Positions 29,054-39,271 are shown, counted from the stretch's first letter. The stretch: 64,000 nucleotides of DNA from an uncultured Oscillospiraceae bacterium (GCA_949743955.1 CATJVQ010000023.1:45699-109698); one strand, 5' to 3'. Program-made: numbers and translations. The notes: generated by a model from the sequence alone, not told the origin.

Positions 29054-30139
29054 ATGTCCAACAGGCTGTTCCAGGGCATTGTACACCAGATGCACGATAC
29101 CATTGACAGAACCATCGGCGTTGTCGATGAAACGGCCGCTGTGATTTCGTGCAGTGATCTCTCCAGAATCGGGGAGACCAACGAGTATCTGATGCTGGAT
29201 CTGGGTGAAAATATTGATACGTTCGTCCGCGACGGCTACACCTATAAGCCCTTTGCTGGAAAGGGGCGCCCGGAATACACTGTCTTCTGCGAGGGTATCG
29301 ACGATATGGCCGCCAAATACTGCAACATCCTCGCCATTACGTTTTCGAGTATCAAGCAGTATTACGACGAAAAGTACGACCGCAACAACTTCATTAAGAA
29401 CGTGATTCTGGACAATATCCTCCCCGGCGACATCTATGTCAAGGCGCGTGAGCTGCACTTCTCGACCGATGTTTCACGGGTGGTATTCCTTATCCGGGTC
29501 CTTTCTGTCAACGACATCTCCGCGTTCGACGTCATCCAGAACCTGTTCCCGGACAAGCAGAAGGATTTTGTCTTCAACATCAGCGAGTCGGATATTGTGC
29601 TCGTTAAGGAAATCAAGGCCGGCATTGAGAGCCGGGATCTCGAGAAGCTGGCGCGCTCCATCGTCGATACGCTCGGCAGCGAGTTTTACACGAAGGTTGT
29701 CTGCGGTATCGGCACGCCGGTCATCGGGGTTAAGGATCTGGCCAAATCTTTCAAGGAGGCGCAGGTCGCGCTTGAGGTCGGCAAGGTCTTCGACACGGAG
29801 AAGACCATCGTCAATTACGATAATCTCGGCATCGCGCGCCTTATCTACCAGCTCCCCACCACGCTGTGCGAGATGTTCTTAAAGGAGGTCTTCCGCAAGG
29901 GATCCATCGAAAGCCTCGATCAGGAGACACTTTTCACCATCCAGCGCTTCTTTGAAAACAATCTGAACGTCTCCGAAACGTCCCGCAAGCTCTTCGTCCA
30001 CCGGAACACGCTTGTCTACCGGCTGGAAAAAATTAAGAAGCTCACGGGCCTCGATCTGCGCGAGTTTGATCACGCCATTGTCTTCAAGGTGGCGCTCATG
30101 GTGAAAAAGTATCTGACATCCAACCCGATTAAATACTGA
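29054..30139 (+). CDS. PucR/CdaR-type HTH regulator
   Basis: C-terminal FFENNLNVSETSRKLFVHRNTLVYRLEKIKKLTGLDLREFDHAIVFKVAL. Confidence 0.9.
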   Translation: MSNRLFQGIVHQMHDTIDRTIGVVDETAAVISCSDLSRIGETNEYLMLDLGENIDTFVRDGYTYKPFAGKGRPEYTVFCEGIDDMAAKYCNILAITFSSIKQYYDEKYDRNNFIKNVILDNILPGDIYVKARELHFSTDVSRVVFLIRVLSVNDISAFDVIQNLFPDKQKDFVFNISESDIVLVKEIKAGIESRDLEKLARSIVDTLGSEFYTKVVCGIGTPVIGVKDLAKSFKEAQVALEVGKVFDTEKTIVNYDNLGIARLIYQLPTTLCEMFLKEVFRKGSIESLDQETLFTIQRFFENNLNVSETSRKLFVHRNTLVYRLEKIKKLTGLDLREFDHAIVFKVALMVKKYLTSNPIKY

Positions 30140-30398
30140 TGCTTTGAACCGCAGTATTCAAAAACGGTACCGACAGCTCCGGCAAAACAGCGCTGATACG
30201 TGAATTTTTGCGTATCAGCGCCGGTATGTCCGCCTGTTTTTCTCTATTACTTCCGAACTGAAAGGCAGGAGGTCAGCCATTTTTTGCGGCTGCCGCTGGT
30301 CACAGCGGCGGGCAGAACGGCTCAACAAATGTAATGTTTCCGAATTAAAAATGCGGAAACAATTACCCTCTGAAAAAGGAAGGATTATCCGCGAAGAT

Positions 30399-31076
30399 AT
30401 GATTAACTTTACCGATGTAAAAAAAGTTTACCCCAGCGGCACCCATGCGCTCAACGGCATCACGATGCACATTGATAAGGGCGAGTTTGTGTTCATCGTG
30501 GGCGCATCGGGTGCGGGCAAGTCGACGCTGATTAAAATGCTGCTGCGCGAGGAGGTCCCCACCAGCGGCTTAGTCGAGGTTAACGGGATGAACCTCAACA
30601 AGATGCGCCGGCGCAAAATCCCGTATTTCCGCCGGACGCTCGGCGTGGTCTTCCAGGACTTTCGCCTGATCCCCACAATGAATGTGTACGAAAACGTGGC
30701 GTTCGCCCTGCGGGTGACGAACGTCTCCGGGCGCGACATCAAGCGGCGTGTGCCGTACATACTGAGCCTTGTCGGGCTTGTGCACAAGGCCAAGGCCATG
30801 CCGGATCAGCTTTCGGGCGGCGAGCAGCAGCGTGTGGCGCTCGCGAGGGCGCTTGTCAATAACCCGGCCCTCATTATTGCGGACGAGCCCACCGGCAATA
30901 TCGATCCGGAGCTGTCGTTTGAAATCGTGGACCTGCTCAACGAAATCAACCGTGTGGGGACCACCATCGTCATGGTGACGCACGAGCACGATCTCGTCGC
31001 CCAGTTCCAGCGGCGGGTCATCACAATCGAGAATGGGCGTGTCCTCTCGGACACGGCCGCGATGGGGGGGTACTGA
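30399..31076 (+). CDS. ftsE: Cell-division ABC ATPase FtsE
   Basis: Walker A GASGAGKS, LSGGEQQRVALARALVNNP, ADEPTGNIDP; followed by ftsX. Confidence 0.95.
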   Translation: MINFTDVKKVYPSGTHALNGITMHIDKGEFVFIVGASGAGKSTLIKMLLREEVPTSGLVEVNGMNLNKMRRRKIPYFRRTLGVVFQDFRLIPTMNVYENVAFALRVTNVSGRDIKRRVPYILSLVGLVHKAKAMPDQLSGGEQQRVALARALVNNPALIIADEPTGNIDPELSFEIVDLLNEINRVGTTIVMVTHEHDLVAQFQRRVITIENGRVLSDTAAMGGY

Positions 31077-31975
31077 TGAGAGGTTCCAGTCTGGGGTATC
31101 TGATCCGTACCGGTGTGAAGAGCGTGTTCCGCAACCGGCTGATGTCCTTCGCGGCCATCGGCGTGCTGGTGGCGTGCATGATCCTCATCGGCGCGGCCAT
31201 TCTGTTTTCGATGAATATCAACAGCATCGTGGAGTTTACGGAGGAGCAGAACGAAATCGTCGTCTTCTGCGACGACTCCCTCGACGCTCAGGCCCTCGCC
31301 CGCGTAAGCGACGATCTGAACGCGACGGACAATATCATCGACGTGGTGTTCTTTTCCCGCGAGGAAGCGTTTGAATACATGAAGGAACGCATTGGGGCGG
31401 AGAACCTGTTCGAGGAGCTGACCGCTGACATCTACCCGGACGCGTACAAGGTGCGGGTGAAGAATCTGGGCCAGCTCGAGGAGACGGTGGCGCAGATCGA
31501 GGGGTACGACGGCGTTATCCAAGTCAACGCCCCGACCGACATCGCGGACGTGGTGGTCGAAATCAAAAGCGCGGTGTACGTAGCGGGTATCGGGATCGTG
31601 GCGATCCTCGCCGTTGTGGCGCTGGTCATCATCGCGAACACGATAAAGATCACTGTCTTCAACCGCCGCAAGGAAATCAATATCATGAAGTTCGTCGGCG
31701 CGACGGATTCGTTCATCCGCCTGCCGTTCATCATTGAGGGCCTGGTCATCGGGCTCCTCGCGGCCGCGTTCGCGTTTTTCATCATCTGGGGCGCTTACGA
31801 CTACCTGATCACCTGGCTCGAGGGGAATCAGTCCATGCTGTACCGGCAGTTCCAGGATCAGATAGTCCCCTTCGGCAATATCGCCCTCGAGATGTTTGGC
31901 GCCTTTGCCGGCGCGGGGGTGTTTATCGGTGTCGGAGGGAGTATGATCTTTGTGCGCAAGTACCTGCGTGTATGA
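31076..31975 (+). CDS. ftsX: Cell-division protein FtsX
   Basis: 4 TM with ECD; NTIKITVFNRRKEINIMKFVGATDSFIRLPFIIEGL. Confidence 0.95.
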   Translation: MRGSSLGYLIRTGVKSVFRNRLMSFAAIGVLVACMILIGAAILFSMNINSIVEFTEEQNEIVVFCDDSLDAQALARVSDDLNATDNIIDVVFFSREEAFEYMKERIGAENLFEELTADIYPDAYKVRVKNLGQLEETVAQIEGYDGVIQVNAPTDIADVVVEIKSAVYVAGIGIVAILAVVALVIIANTIKITVFNRRKEINIMKFVGATDSFIRLPFIIEGLVIGLLAAAFAFFIIWGAYDYLITWLEGNQSMLYRQFQDQIVPFGNIALEMFGAFAGAGVFIGVGGSMIFVRKYLRV

Positions 31976-31996
31976 GCGCGGAGGAGGTGGCGCCGG

Positions 31997-33178
31997 GTGA
32001 AGTCCGTGCGTATAGCGGCCTGCTTATTGGCGGTATGTCTGGCGCTGCGCCTCGCGCCTCTGCCTGCCCGTGCCGCGGACAGCGCCGGGCACCAGAAGCG
32101 GCTGGAGGAGCTCTCCGGCCAGCTTGTCAGCATCACCCGGGAGCGTGAGGGAATTAAGGAGAAGATCTCCGGCGCTTCGACAGAGAAGGAAAAAAAGCTG
32201 GCGGAAAAAATGCACTGGGAATCGCAGATAAGCCTCACCCGCCGGGAAATTGATATTTTGCAGGAGCGCATTGGCCTGCTGGAGGAGGAAATTACCGGTA
32301 AGCAGGAGGAGATTACCGGTAAGCAGGAGGAGATCGACCGCACCTTCGAGCGGTACAAAAAGCGGATGCGCGCGGCGTATATGGCTAAGGAGCCGCCGGC
32401 GATTTCGATGCTGTGGGGCGCGTCGGATCTGACGGATCTGCTCATCCGCAGCGAATTCGTCCGCGCCACGGCTGAGTACGACGAACGGCTTGTCCGGATA
32501 CTGCGGGATGAGCGTGCCGCGCTTGAGGAGGCGAAGAGGGATCTCGAGCATTCCCAGCGGGCCATCCAGGCGGACGAGGACGGCATGCAGGCAAAGCGCC
32601 AGGAGCTCGAGGAGCAGCTCCACTCGACTGAGGCGGACATCCAGAGCATCAGTATGCTCGAGGAGGCGTACCTGTCCCGGCAGGCGGAACTGCAGGCGAT
32701 GGACGAGGAGGTCCAGGCCCAGCTCGATAAGATTTACGCAGAGATTAAAAGCAGCGGGGAATATGTGGGCGGCAAATTCGGCTGGCCCGTGCCGGGGTAC
32801 ACGACGCTCACGAGCTACTATGGCTGGCGCTTTAACAACACGAACTTTCACACAGGGCTGGACATCTCCGGATCGGACATCTATGGGGCGAGTGTCGTGG
32901 CCGCAAACAGCGGCACTGTCGCCTATGTGCAGACTACGTATACAGACGGCGTCGGCTACGGGAAGTATGTCATTGTCGATCACGGCGGCGGGTATACGAC
33001 GCTGTACGGCCATCTGAGCAGCGTGTCCGTCGCGGTGGGGGATGTGGTGGCGCGCGGCGTCAGCGAGGTGGGGAAGGTCGGATCCACAGGCTGGAGCACA
33101 GGCCCGCACCTGCATTTTGAGGTGCGCGTGGACGGCAAGCATCAAAACCCGCTGGGATTCTTAAAGTCGAAGGATTAG
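31997..33178 (+). CDS. Murein hydrolase activator, coiled coil + M23 domain
   Basis: Signal peptide, coiled coil, C-terminal HTGLDISGSDIYGASVVAANSGTV...GHLSS...GPHLHFEVRVDG. Confidence 0.93.
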   Translation: MKSVRIAACLLAVCLALRLAPLPARAADSAGHQKRLEELSGQLVSITREREGIKEKISGASTEKEKKLAEKMHWESQISLTRREIDILQERIGLLEEEITGKQEEITGKQEEIDRTFERYKKRMRAAYMAKEPPAISMLWGASDLTDLLIRSEFVRATAEYDERLVRILRDERAALEEAKRDLEHSQRAIQADEDGMQAKRQELEEQLHSTEADIQSISMLEEAYLSRQAELQAMDEEVQAQLDKIYAEIKSSGEYVGGKFGWPVPGYTTLTSYYGWRFNNTNFHTGLDISGSDIYGASVVAANSGTVAYVQTTYTDGVGYGKYVIVDHGGGYTTLYGHLSSVSVAVGDVVARGVSEVGKVGSTGWSTGPHLHFEVRVDGKHQNPLGFLKSKD

Positions 33179-33198
33179 CAAAATGGAGGAGACAGTGG

Positions 33199-34470
33199 AT
33201 GTCAAAGGGGAAGAAGTGGCTGGCGCTCCTGTGCTTGGCGGCTGTGCTGCTGGCCGGGATGCCGGTGGGCACGTTCGCGGCCGATGATGACGAGGAGGAC
33301 GAGTCGTATTCGGACGAAATGGACGATTACGAGGAGGACGAGGACGGCGGCGACGAAGAAGATGAGGAAGAGGGTAACAGTGCCGCAAACGTGCAGTATG
33401 AAAACCAGATAGACGATCTCAACGATAAAATCGCGGCGCTTAAAAATCAAAAGGACGCGCTGCAGCAGAAGATCAATTCCGCCTCGAGCGAGCTGGAAAA
33501 GAAGACACTCGAGCGGGCCAGCGAGCAGGAGCGGGTGCTGCTCATGAAAGAGGAAATCAGCCTGCTTGAGCAGAAGATCGAGGCGCTGAAGCTGAAAATC
33601 GGCGATAAAGAGGCGGAGGTTGAGGCCAAGCAGAAGGAAATTGACTACAATTTCGAGCAGTATAAAAAGCGCATGCGGGCAACGTATATGGCCGGGCAGT
33701 CCTCGGCGCTATCGATGCTGCTGGGCGCTTCGGGCTTCACGGATCTGCTCATCCGCAGTGAGTTTGTCCGCGCCACGGCCGAGCACGACGAGCAGCTTGT
33801 GCAGACCCTGCGGGACGACCGGGCAGCCCTCGAGGCGGCACAGGCCGAGTTGGAGGAGACACAGGCGGATATCGAAGCGCAGCGGGAATCCGTGCGGCAG
33901 GCGCAGAAGGAGCAGGAGGCGCTGGTTGCGTCGCTCTCGTCGGTCATCCAGGGGCTTGAGGATGAGCGGCTCTATTACCAGCAGAACAAGGCCAAAATTG
34001 ATCAAGAGATGAAGCAGGCGCAGGCGGAGGTGGAGCGCATCTACGAGCTGCTCAAGCCCCAGATGGAGGATACCTTCGTCGGTGGGATCTGGGCGTGGCC
34101 GCTGCCGGGACATACGCAGATTACCTCCGTGTATGCGGCGGCGGACCGCAGCGACAACCACACCGGCACGGATATCGCGGGCGGGAAGTGCTATGGGGCG
34201 AGCATCGTCGCGGCCAACGACGGCACAGTCATTTTCTCGCAGGCGGGCCAGACGGGGTACGGGCACTACGTCATTGTCGACCACGGCGGCGGGTATTCGT
34301 CGCTCTATGCGCACATGAGCTCCATCAGCGTATCGGTGGGGCAGAAGGTATCGCGCGGACAGACCGAGATCGGCAAGGTTGGCGAAACCGGCTGGGCGAC
34401 AGGTCCGCACCTGCACTTTGAGGTGCGTATCGACGGCAGGCCCACGAACCCGATGGCGTTCATCAGCTAG
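33199..34470 (+). CDS. Second murein hydrolase activator paralogue, coiled coil + M23 domain
   Basis: Same architecture as upstream gene (YKKRMRATYMAGQSSALSMLLGASGFTDLLIRSEFVRATAEHDEQL), plus N-terminal acidic tract. Confidence 0.93.
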   Translation: MSKGKKWLALLCLAAVLLAGMPVGTFAADDDEEDESYSDEMDDYEEDEDGGDEEDEEEGNSAANVQYENQIDDLNDKIAALKNQKDALQQKINSASSELEKKTLERASEQERVLLMKEEISLLEQKIEALKLKIGDKEAEVEAKQKEIDYNFEQYKKRMRATYMAGQSSALSMLLGASGFTDLLIRSEFVRATAEHDEQLVQTLRDDRAALEAAQAELEETQADIEAQRESVRQAQKEQEALVASLSSVIQGLEDERLYYQQNKAKIDQEMKQAQAEVERIYELLKPQMEDTFVGGIWAWPLPGHTQITSVYAAADRSDNHTGTDIAGGKCYGASIVAANDGTVIFSQAGQTGYGHYVIVDHGGGYSSLYAHMSSISVSVGQKVSRGQTEIGKVGETGWATGPHLHFEVRIDGRPTNPMAFIS

Positions 34471-34487
34471 GAAAGGAAGGGGTGCAT

Positions 34488-35363
34488 ATGCGCCTTCAGA
34501 CAGTGGGCATCGTGGGGCTGGGGCTCATCGGCGGATCGCTGGCCCTGACCCTGAAACGCCGCACGGGCCTGACAGTCTACGGCTACGACAGGGACGCTTC
34601 CGCCCGCGAAAAGGCGGTTTCCGTCGGCGCCGTCGACCGGGCGGACGGGCCGCTTTGGGAGTGCGGTGCGGTTTTCGTCGCGCTGTATCCGGGCGCGGCG
34701 TGCGCGTATGTGCACGATCATGCAAAGGAAATGCGCCCGGGGGCGATCGTGTCGGATCTCTGCGGTGTAAAGCGGGCGGTGCAGAGGGAGATGGAGCCTG
34801 TCTGCCGGGCGGCTGGACTGCGCTATGTGGGCGCGCACCCGATGGCGGGGAGAGAGCTCTCCGGCTTCGATAATGCGCGTAGCACGCTGTTCGAGGGGGC
34901 GAGCATGATTCTGACCCCGCCCCCCGATGCGGACGCCGAAGCGCTTGGAACGCTTGAAGCCCTTTTTTACGAGGCCGGCTTCGGGCGGGTGGTGCGCACG
35001 AGCCCGGAGCACCACGACCGGATGATCGCCTACACCTCACAGCTCGCGCATATCCTTTCGAGCGCCTACATCCAGAATCCGCTCGCGCAGGATTACAGCG
35101 GCTTCACAGGCGGCAGCTTCCAAGATCTGACCCGTGTGGCGCGTTTGAGCGCGGACATGTGGGGGGAGCTGTTCTTAAAAAACAGCGACGAACTGACCGG
35201 GCAGATCGATATCCTAATCGAGCGGCTCAGCGAATATAAGAGGGCCCTACTTGCGGAGGATCACGGGGCGCTCTGGGCGCTGATGGAGACCGGAACGCAG
35301 ATCAAAAGCGAGCTTCTGCGCCATACGTCCGGCGCGCCGCATGAGAAGCTGGAGTCCGAATAG
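34488..35363 (+). CDS. tyrA: Prephenate dehydrogenase
   Basis: VGIVGLGLIGGSLALTLKRR, GAHPMAGRELSGFDNA; ATG with GGAAGGGG, GTG at 34482 also possible. Confidence 0.9.
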   Translation: MRLQTVGIVGLGLIGGSLALTLKRRTGLTVYGYDRDASAREKAVSVGAVDRADGPLWECGAVFVALYPGAACAYVHDHAKEMRPGAIVSDLCGVKRAVQREMEPVCRAAGLRYVGAHPMAGRELSGFDNARSTLFEGASMILTPPPDADAEALGTLEALFYEAGFGRVVRTSPEHHDRMIAYTSQLAHILSSAYIQNPLAQDYSGFTGGSFQDLTRVARLSADMWGELFLKNSDELTGQIDILIERLSEYKRALLAEDHGALWALMETGTQIKSELLRHTSGAPHEKLESE

Positions 35364-35366
35364 GGC

Positions 35367-36704
35367 TTACCAGCAGAGCAGTTTCCGGCGTTTGAGAAGG
35401 TAGTAGAGAAGCCCCGCCGCATCGGCGAGAATCCAGCCGATGGGTACGCTCCACCAGATCCCGAGGACGCCGACGGCGGGAATGGCAGAGAGAAAGCGCG
35501 CCAGGAAGACACGTGTCCCCAGTGAAATCACGGTCAGGACGACTGACATCCCGGGCCGGCCCAGCGCGCGGTAGAGGCCGTAGAGCAGGAACAGGCAGCC
35601 GATGCCGAAGTAGAAGGCTCCCTCAATGTGCAGGTAGCGCACCCCTTCGGCAATGATGGCTGTCTCCCCGGCGTCCACGAACAGGAGCATCAGCGGGCGG
35701 GCAAAGAGCCAGACAGCCGCCGAAATCACAACACAGAAGACCAGCGCAGCTGCGACGGCGCCCTTAAGCCCCGCGCGGATGCGCTCTTCTTTTTTTGCGC
35801 CGTAGTTCTGGGCGATGAAGATGGAGAAGGCGTTGCCGAAATCCTGCACCGGCATATAGGCGAACGCGTCAATTTTGACCGCGGCGGCGAAGGCCGCCAT
35901 GACAGCGGTTCCGAAGCTGTTGACCACGCCCTGCACCAGCAGGATCCCGAGGTTCATTACCGACTGCTGCACACACGTTAAGATGGAAAAGCCGGCGATC
36001 TCCCGCACCCGGCCCCAGCGGATACGGCAGGCTTCCCGGCCGATTTTGAGCCACGGGACATGCCTGTACGCATAGACCATGATGCCGATGCCGGAGACGT
36101 ACTGAGCCAGCACGGTTGCCAGCGCCGCGCCGGCTGTCCCCAGCCGCAGACCGATGACGAACCACAGATCCAGCCCGATATTCAGCATAGCGGAGACCGC
36201 CAGAAACCCCAGCGGGACAACTGAATTCCCGATGGCCCGCAGAAGAAACGCAAAATAATTATAGAGAAACGTGGCGAAAATCCCGCAGAAGATGACAGCC
36301 AGATAACTGCGCATCTCTCCCCATACAGTGTCGGGGACCTGCAAAAAGGGCTGAATCTCATCGAGGAAGAGGAATACAAGCAGGTTCAGCGCGGCGCTCA
36401 GCGCCAGGATGAGGATAAAGGAGGTGAAGATACCCTCCTTGAAGCCTCGTTCATCCTTTTCGCCGAAGCGGATGGAGAAGAATGTGCCGCTCCCCATGCA
36501 CAGCCCCAGCAGGATGGAGGTTAAAAAGGTCATCAGCGCAAACGAGGATCCCACCGCCGCCAGCGCGTTCGGCCCCAGAAAGCGGCCGACGATCAGGGTA
36601 TCGGCGATATTGTAGCACTGCTGCAGCAGGTTCCCCAGAATCATGGGGACGGCAAAGCGCAGCATGGATTTCATCACAGGGCCTTCGGTCATTTCTGTGT
36701 GCAT
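35367..36704 (-). CDS. MATE family efflux transporter (second copy)
   Basis: FAVPMILGNLLQQCYNIADTLIVGRFLGPNALAAVGSSFAL; QNYGAKKEERI. Confidence 0.93.
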   Translation of the reverse strand: MHTEMTEGPVMKSMLRFAVPMILGNLLQQCYNIADTLIVGRFLGPNALAAVGSSFALMTFLTSILLGLCMGSGTFFSIRFGEKDERGFKEGIFTSFILILALSAALNLLVFLFLDEIQPFLQVPDTVWGEMRSYLAVIFCGIFATFLYNYFAFLLRAIGNSVVPLGFLAVSAMLNIGLDLWFVIGLRLGTAGAALATVLAQYVSGIGIMVYAYRHVPWLKIGREACRIRWGRVREIAGFSILTCVQQSVMNLGILLVQGVVNSFGTAVMAAFAAAVKIDAFAYMPVQDFGNAFSIFIAQNYGAKKEERIRAGLKGAVAAALVFCVVISAAVWLFARPLMLLFVDAGETAIIAEGVRYLHIEGAFYFGIGCLFLLYGLYRALGRPGMSVVLTVISLGTRVFLARFLSAIPAVGVLGIWWSVPIGWILADAAGLLYYLLKRRKLLCW

Positions 36705-36718
36705 TCTGTACCCCTCTC

Positions 36719-36752
36719 AAAAAGTCAGGAGCGGGAAAACCGCTCCTGATGT
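36719..36752. terminator. Hairpin terminator
   Basis: CAGGAGCGGGAAAACCGCTCCTG flanked by AAAAAG on the left. Confidence 0.55.
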
Positions 36753-36790
36753 TTCTGTCATTCGTTTTTTATGGACAGGGCCGCTCCGCC

Positions 36791-37936
36791 TTACCGACCG
36801 AAAACAGCCTTGGCCTGCCGCATATTTTCGATGACGGGCACATCGAACGGACAGCGCTTCTCACAGCTCCCGCACTCGACGCAGTCGCCCGCAGCTGCGC
36901 TCAGGGACGTGTAGTGCTCGCGCACTGTCTCCGGGACAGCGCCCTGCGCCCGTGCAAGGTTCAGGAATTTGGTGACAGAGGCCACGTCGATCCCCTTCGG
37001 ACAGGGCGCGCAGTGGCCGCAGTACATGCAGTGCCCCTTCCAGCTGATTCTGGGGAAGGTGGAGAAGACAGCGGCATAATCCTTTTCGGCATCGCCGGCG
37101 GACTCATATGCGAGGGACGTGCGCAGCTCTTCGGCCGACTGGGCCCCGGCCAGGACAGCCGCCACGGCGGGGCGCGTAAGCGCGTAGTGGATGCACTGGC
37201 TGGTGGTGAGAGCCTTTCCGGCGGGTGAATTTTCCGAGAGCAGGTCGCCGCCGCCGAAAACCTTCATCACCGTGATGCCCACACCCAGACGCTGGCAGGT
37301 TTCATAGAGCCTTTCCCGCTCCGGATCCATGTTGAGCAGGGATTTCTGATAACTGTCGCCGGAGAAGAGCGTATCAATGTCCTCACTGCTGGGGAGCAGA
37401 TCGTAGCACGGGTTGACACTGAACATCAGCACCTCAATGAGCCCGCTCTCCACCGCCTCGAGCGCGGCAGCCGGGTTATGGCTGCTGATCCCGATGTGGC
37501 GGACTTTTCCCTCTGCCTTGAGCTCCTGTGCGTACTGCATGATGCCGCCCCCGGCAATCTGGCGCCAGAGATCGACGGAATCCACGTAGTGGATCATGCC
37601 GATGTCCACGTAATCGGTGCCGAGGTTTTGGAGCATCGCCTCGAACGAATGCCGGACCTCGCCGATGCCCCGGGTCGCTTTATACTGGCCGTCCTGCCAA
37701 GTGGTGCACAGGTGGCCCTGTATGATGAATTCCCCGCGCCTGTCCCGGATGGCCGTTCCCACCCGGCGCTGCATATCGGGATCGGGGCTGTACAGATCCA
37801 TGCAGTTGACACCCTGCCCGAACGCGAGAGCGAACATTTCAAAGGTGAACGCATCGTCTTTATTGATGAAGCCCTCGCAGCCGAGGCCGATTTCGCTGAC
37901 CCTCAGCCCGGTTTTTCCCAAATTACGGTAAATCAT
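36791..37936 (-). CDS. Aldo/keto reductase with C-terminal 4Fe-4S domain
   Basis: MIYRNLGKTGLRVSEIGLGCEG; CMYCGHCAPCPKGID and CVECGSCEKRCPFDV. Confidence 0.92.
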   Translation of the reverse strand: MIYRNLGKTGLRVSEIGLGCEGFINKDDAFTFEMFALAFGQGVNCMDLYSPDPDMQRRVGTAIRDRRGEFIIQGHLCTTWQDGQYKATRGIGEVRHSFEAMLQNLGTDYVDIGMIHYVDSVDLWRQIAGGGIMQYAQELKAEGKVRHIGISSHNPAAALEAVESGLIEVLMFSVNPCYDLLPSSEDIDTLFSGDSYQKSLLNMDPERERLYETCQRLGVGITVMKVFGGGDLLSENSPAGKALTTSQCIHYALTRPAVAAVLAGAQSAEELRTSLAYESAGDAEKDYAAVFSTFPRISWKGHCMYCGHCAPCPKGIDVASVTKFLNLARAQGAVPETVREHYTSLSAAAGDCVECGSCEKRCPFDVPVIENMRQAKAVFGR

Positions 37937-38027
37937 GCTTTTCTCTCCTCCCCTTCTTCCCATTATAGCAGGAAGGAAGGGACGGAAACAATGTCCATTT
38001 TAGACGAATTCGCAGGGGCGGGATTGG

Positions 38028-39047
38028 CTACGCGCGAAGCGAACGGCCGATACACTCGGCGAGCGGCCGCAGGCGCTTCATCAGGGAATCGAACTGGGCA
38101 GGGGTGATGGACTGTGCGCCGTCGCACAAAGCGTTGGCGGGATCGTTGTGGACCTCGACGATCAGTCCGTCGGCCCCGGCGGCGACAGCAGCCATCGCCA
38201 TGCGCTCCACCATCCACGCCTTGCCGCATGCGTGGGACGGATCCACGATCACCGGCAGGTGGGACTGATTCTTGACCGCCAGCACCGCGGACAGATCCAG
38301 CGTGTTCCGGGTGAAGGTCTCAAACGTGCGGATGCCCCGCTCGCACAGGATCACCCGGCTGTTCCCCTCGCTCATGATATACTCCGCGCTCATCAGCCAC
38401 TCCTCGATGGTGCTGCTCAGCCCCCTCTTGAGCAGGACAGGCTTTTTGGAGCGTCCCACCTTTTTGAGCAGGTCGAAATTCTGCATGTTCCGCGCGCCGA
38501 TCTGGATGACATCCACGCAGTCCTCAAAGAGGGGGAGCTGATCGGGGCTCATCAGCTCGGTCACGATGGGCAGACCGGTCGCGTTTTTGGCCTCGAGCAG
38601 CAGCCGGATACCCTCCATCCCCTTACCCTGGAAAGCGTAAGGCGATGTGCGGGGCTTATACGCGCCCCCGCGCAGGGCCGCCGCGCCCGACGCCTTCACC
38701 GCCTCGGCCACCCCGACCATCTGCTCCTCGCTCTCCACGGAGCAGGGCCCGGCGATGACGGCCAAATCGTTTCCGCCCACCTGTACGCCGCCAATGTCGA
38801 TGACTGAGTTATCCGGATGATATTTGCGGTTCGCCTTTTTATACGGCTCGCTCACCCGCATAACCCGTTCCACGCCCTCAAGCTGGGCAAGGCGTTCCTC
38901 ATCTAGGCGGCTGGAGTCGCCCTCAGCGCCGAGAATGGTTGTCTCCGCGCCGCGGGACACCATTACCTTTACGCCGCCCTCCTCCATCGCCCGGATGGCG
39001 GTCTCGAGCTGTTTGCCGGTAAAATCCGGCCGCATAATTAAAACCAT
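38028..39047 (-). CDS. aroF: 3-deoxy-7-phosphoheptulonate synthase (type I-beta with ferredoxin-like N-domain)
   Basis: VIAGPCSVESEEQMVGVAEAVKASGAAALRGGAYKPRTSPYAFQG, PVIVDPSHACGK. Confidence 0.93.
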   Translation of the reverse strand: MVLIMRPDFTGKQLETAIRAMEEGGVKVMVSRGAETTILGAEGDSSRLDEERLAQLEGVERVMRVSEPYKKANRKYHPDNSVIDIGGVQVGGNDLAVIAGPCSVESEEQMVGVAEAVKASGAAALRGGAYKPRTSPYAFQGKGMEGIRLLLEAKNATGLPIVTELMSPDQLPLFEDCVDVIQIGARNMQNFDLLKKVGRSKKPVLLKRGLSSTIEEWLMSAEYIMSEGNSRVILCERGIRTFETFTRNTLDLSAVLAVKNQSHLPVIVDPSHACGKAWMVERMAMAAVAAGADGLIVEVHNDPANALCDGAQSITPAQFDSLMKRLRPLAECIGRSLRA

Positions 39048-39205
39048 GAGATTACATCCCTTTCATGATAACCATAAAAATCAACATCTCATACTTTAAT
39101 ACTTTTTGGCGCTAAAGTCAAGTCCTATTTTACTTCTTCTGGTACGAGGGAACAAAAAAGGAAATCCTGACAGAGGATGTCCGATTTTTATGGTACAATA
39201 ACTGC

Positions 39206-39271
39206 AAGCGGTTATTATACCCGATCTATTTGGCCGCCCTACGGGCATGGCCAATTATCCCACAACCGCTT
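39206..39271. repeat. Nested inverted repeat in intergenic leader
   Basis: Outer AAGCGGTT/AACCGCTT, inner TTGGCCGCCC-TAC-GGGCATGGCCAA. Confidence 0.65.

Noticed and set aside
32024-33145. 373-aa minus-strand ORF
   Set aside because: Antisense to the first M23 gene.
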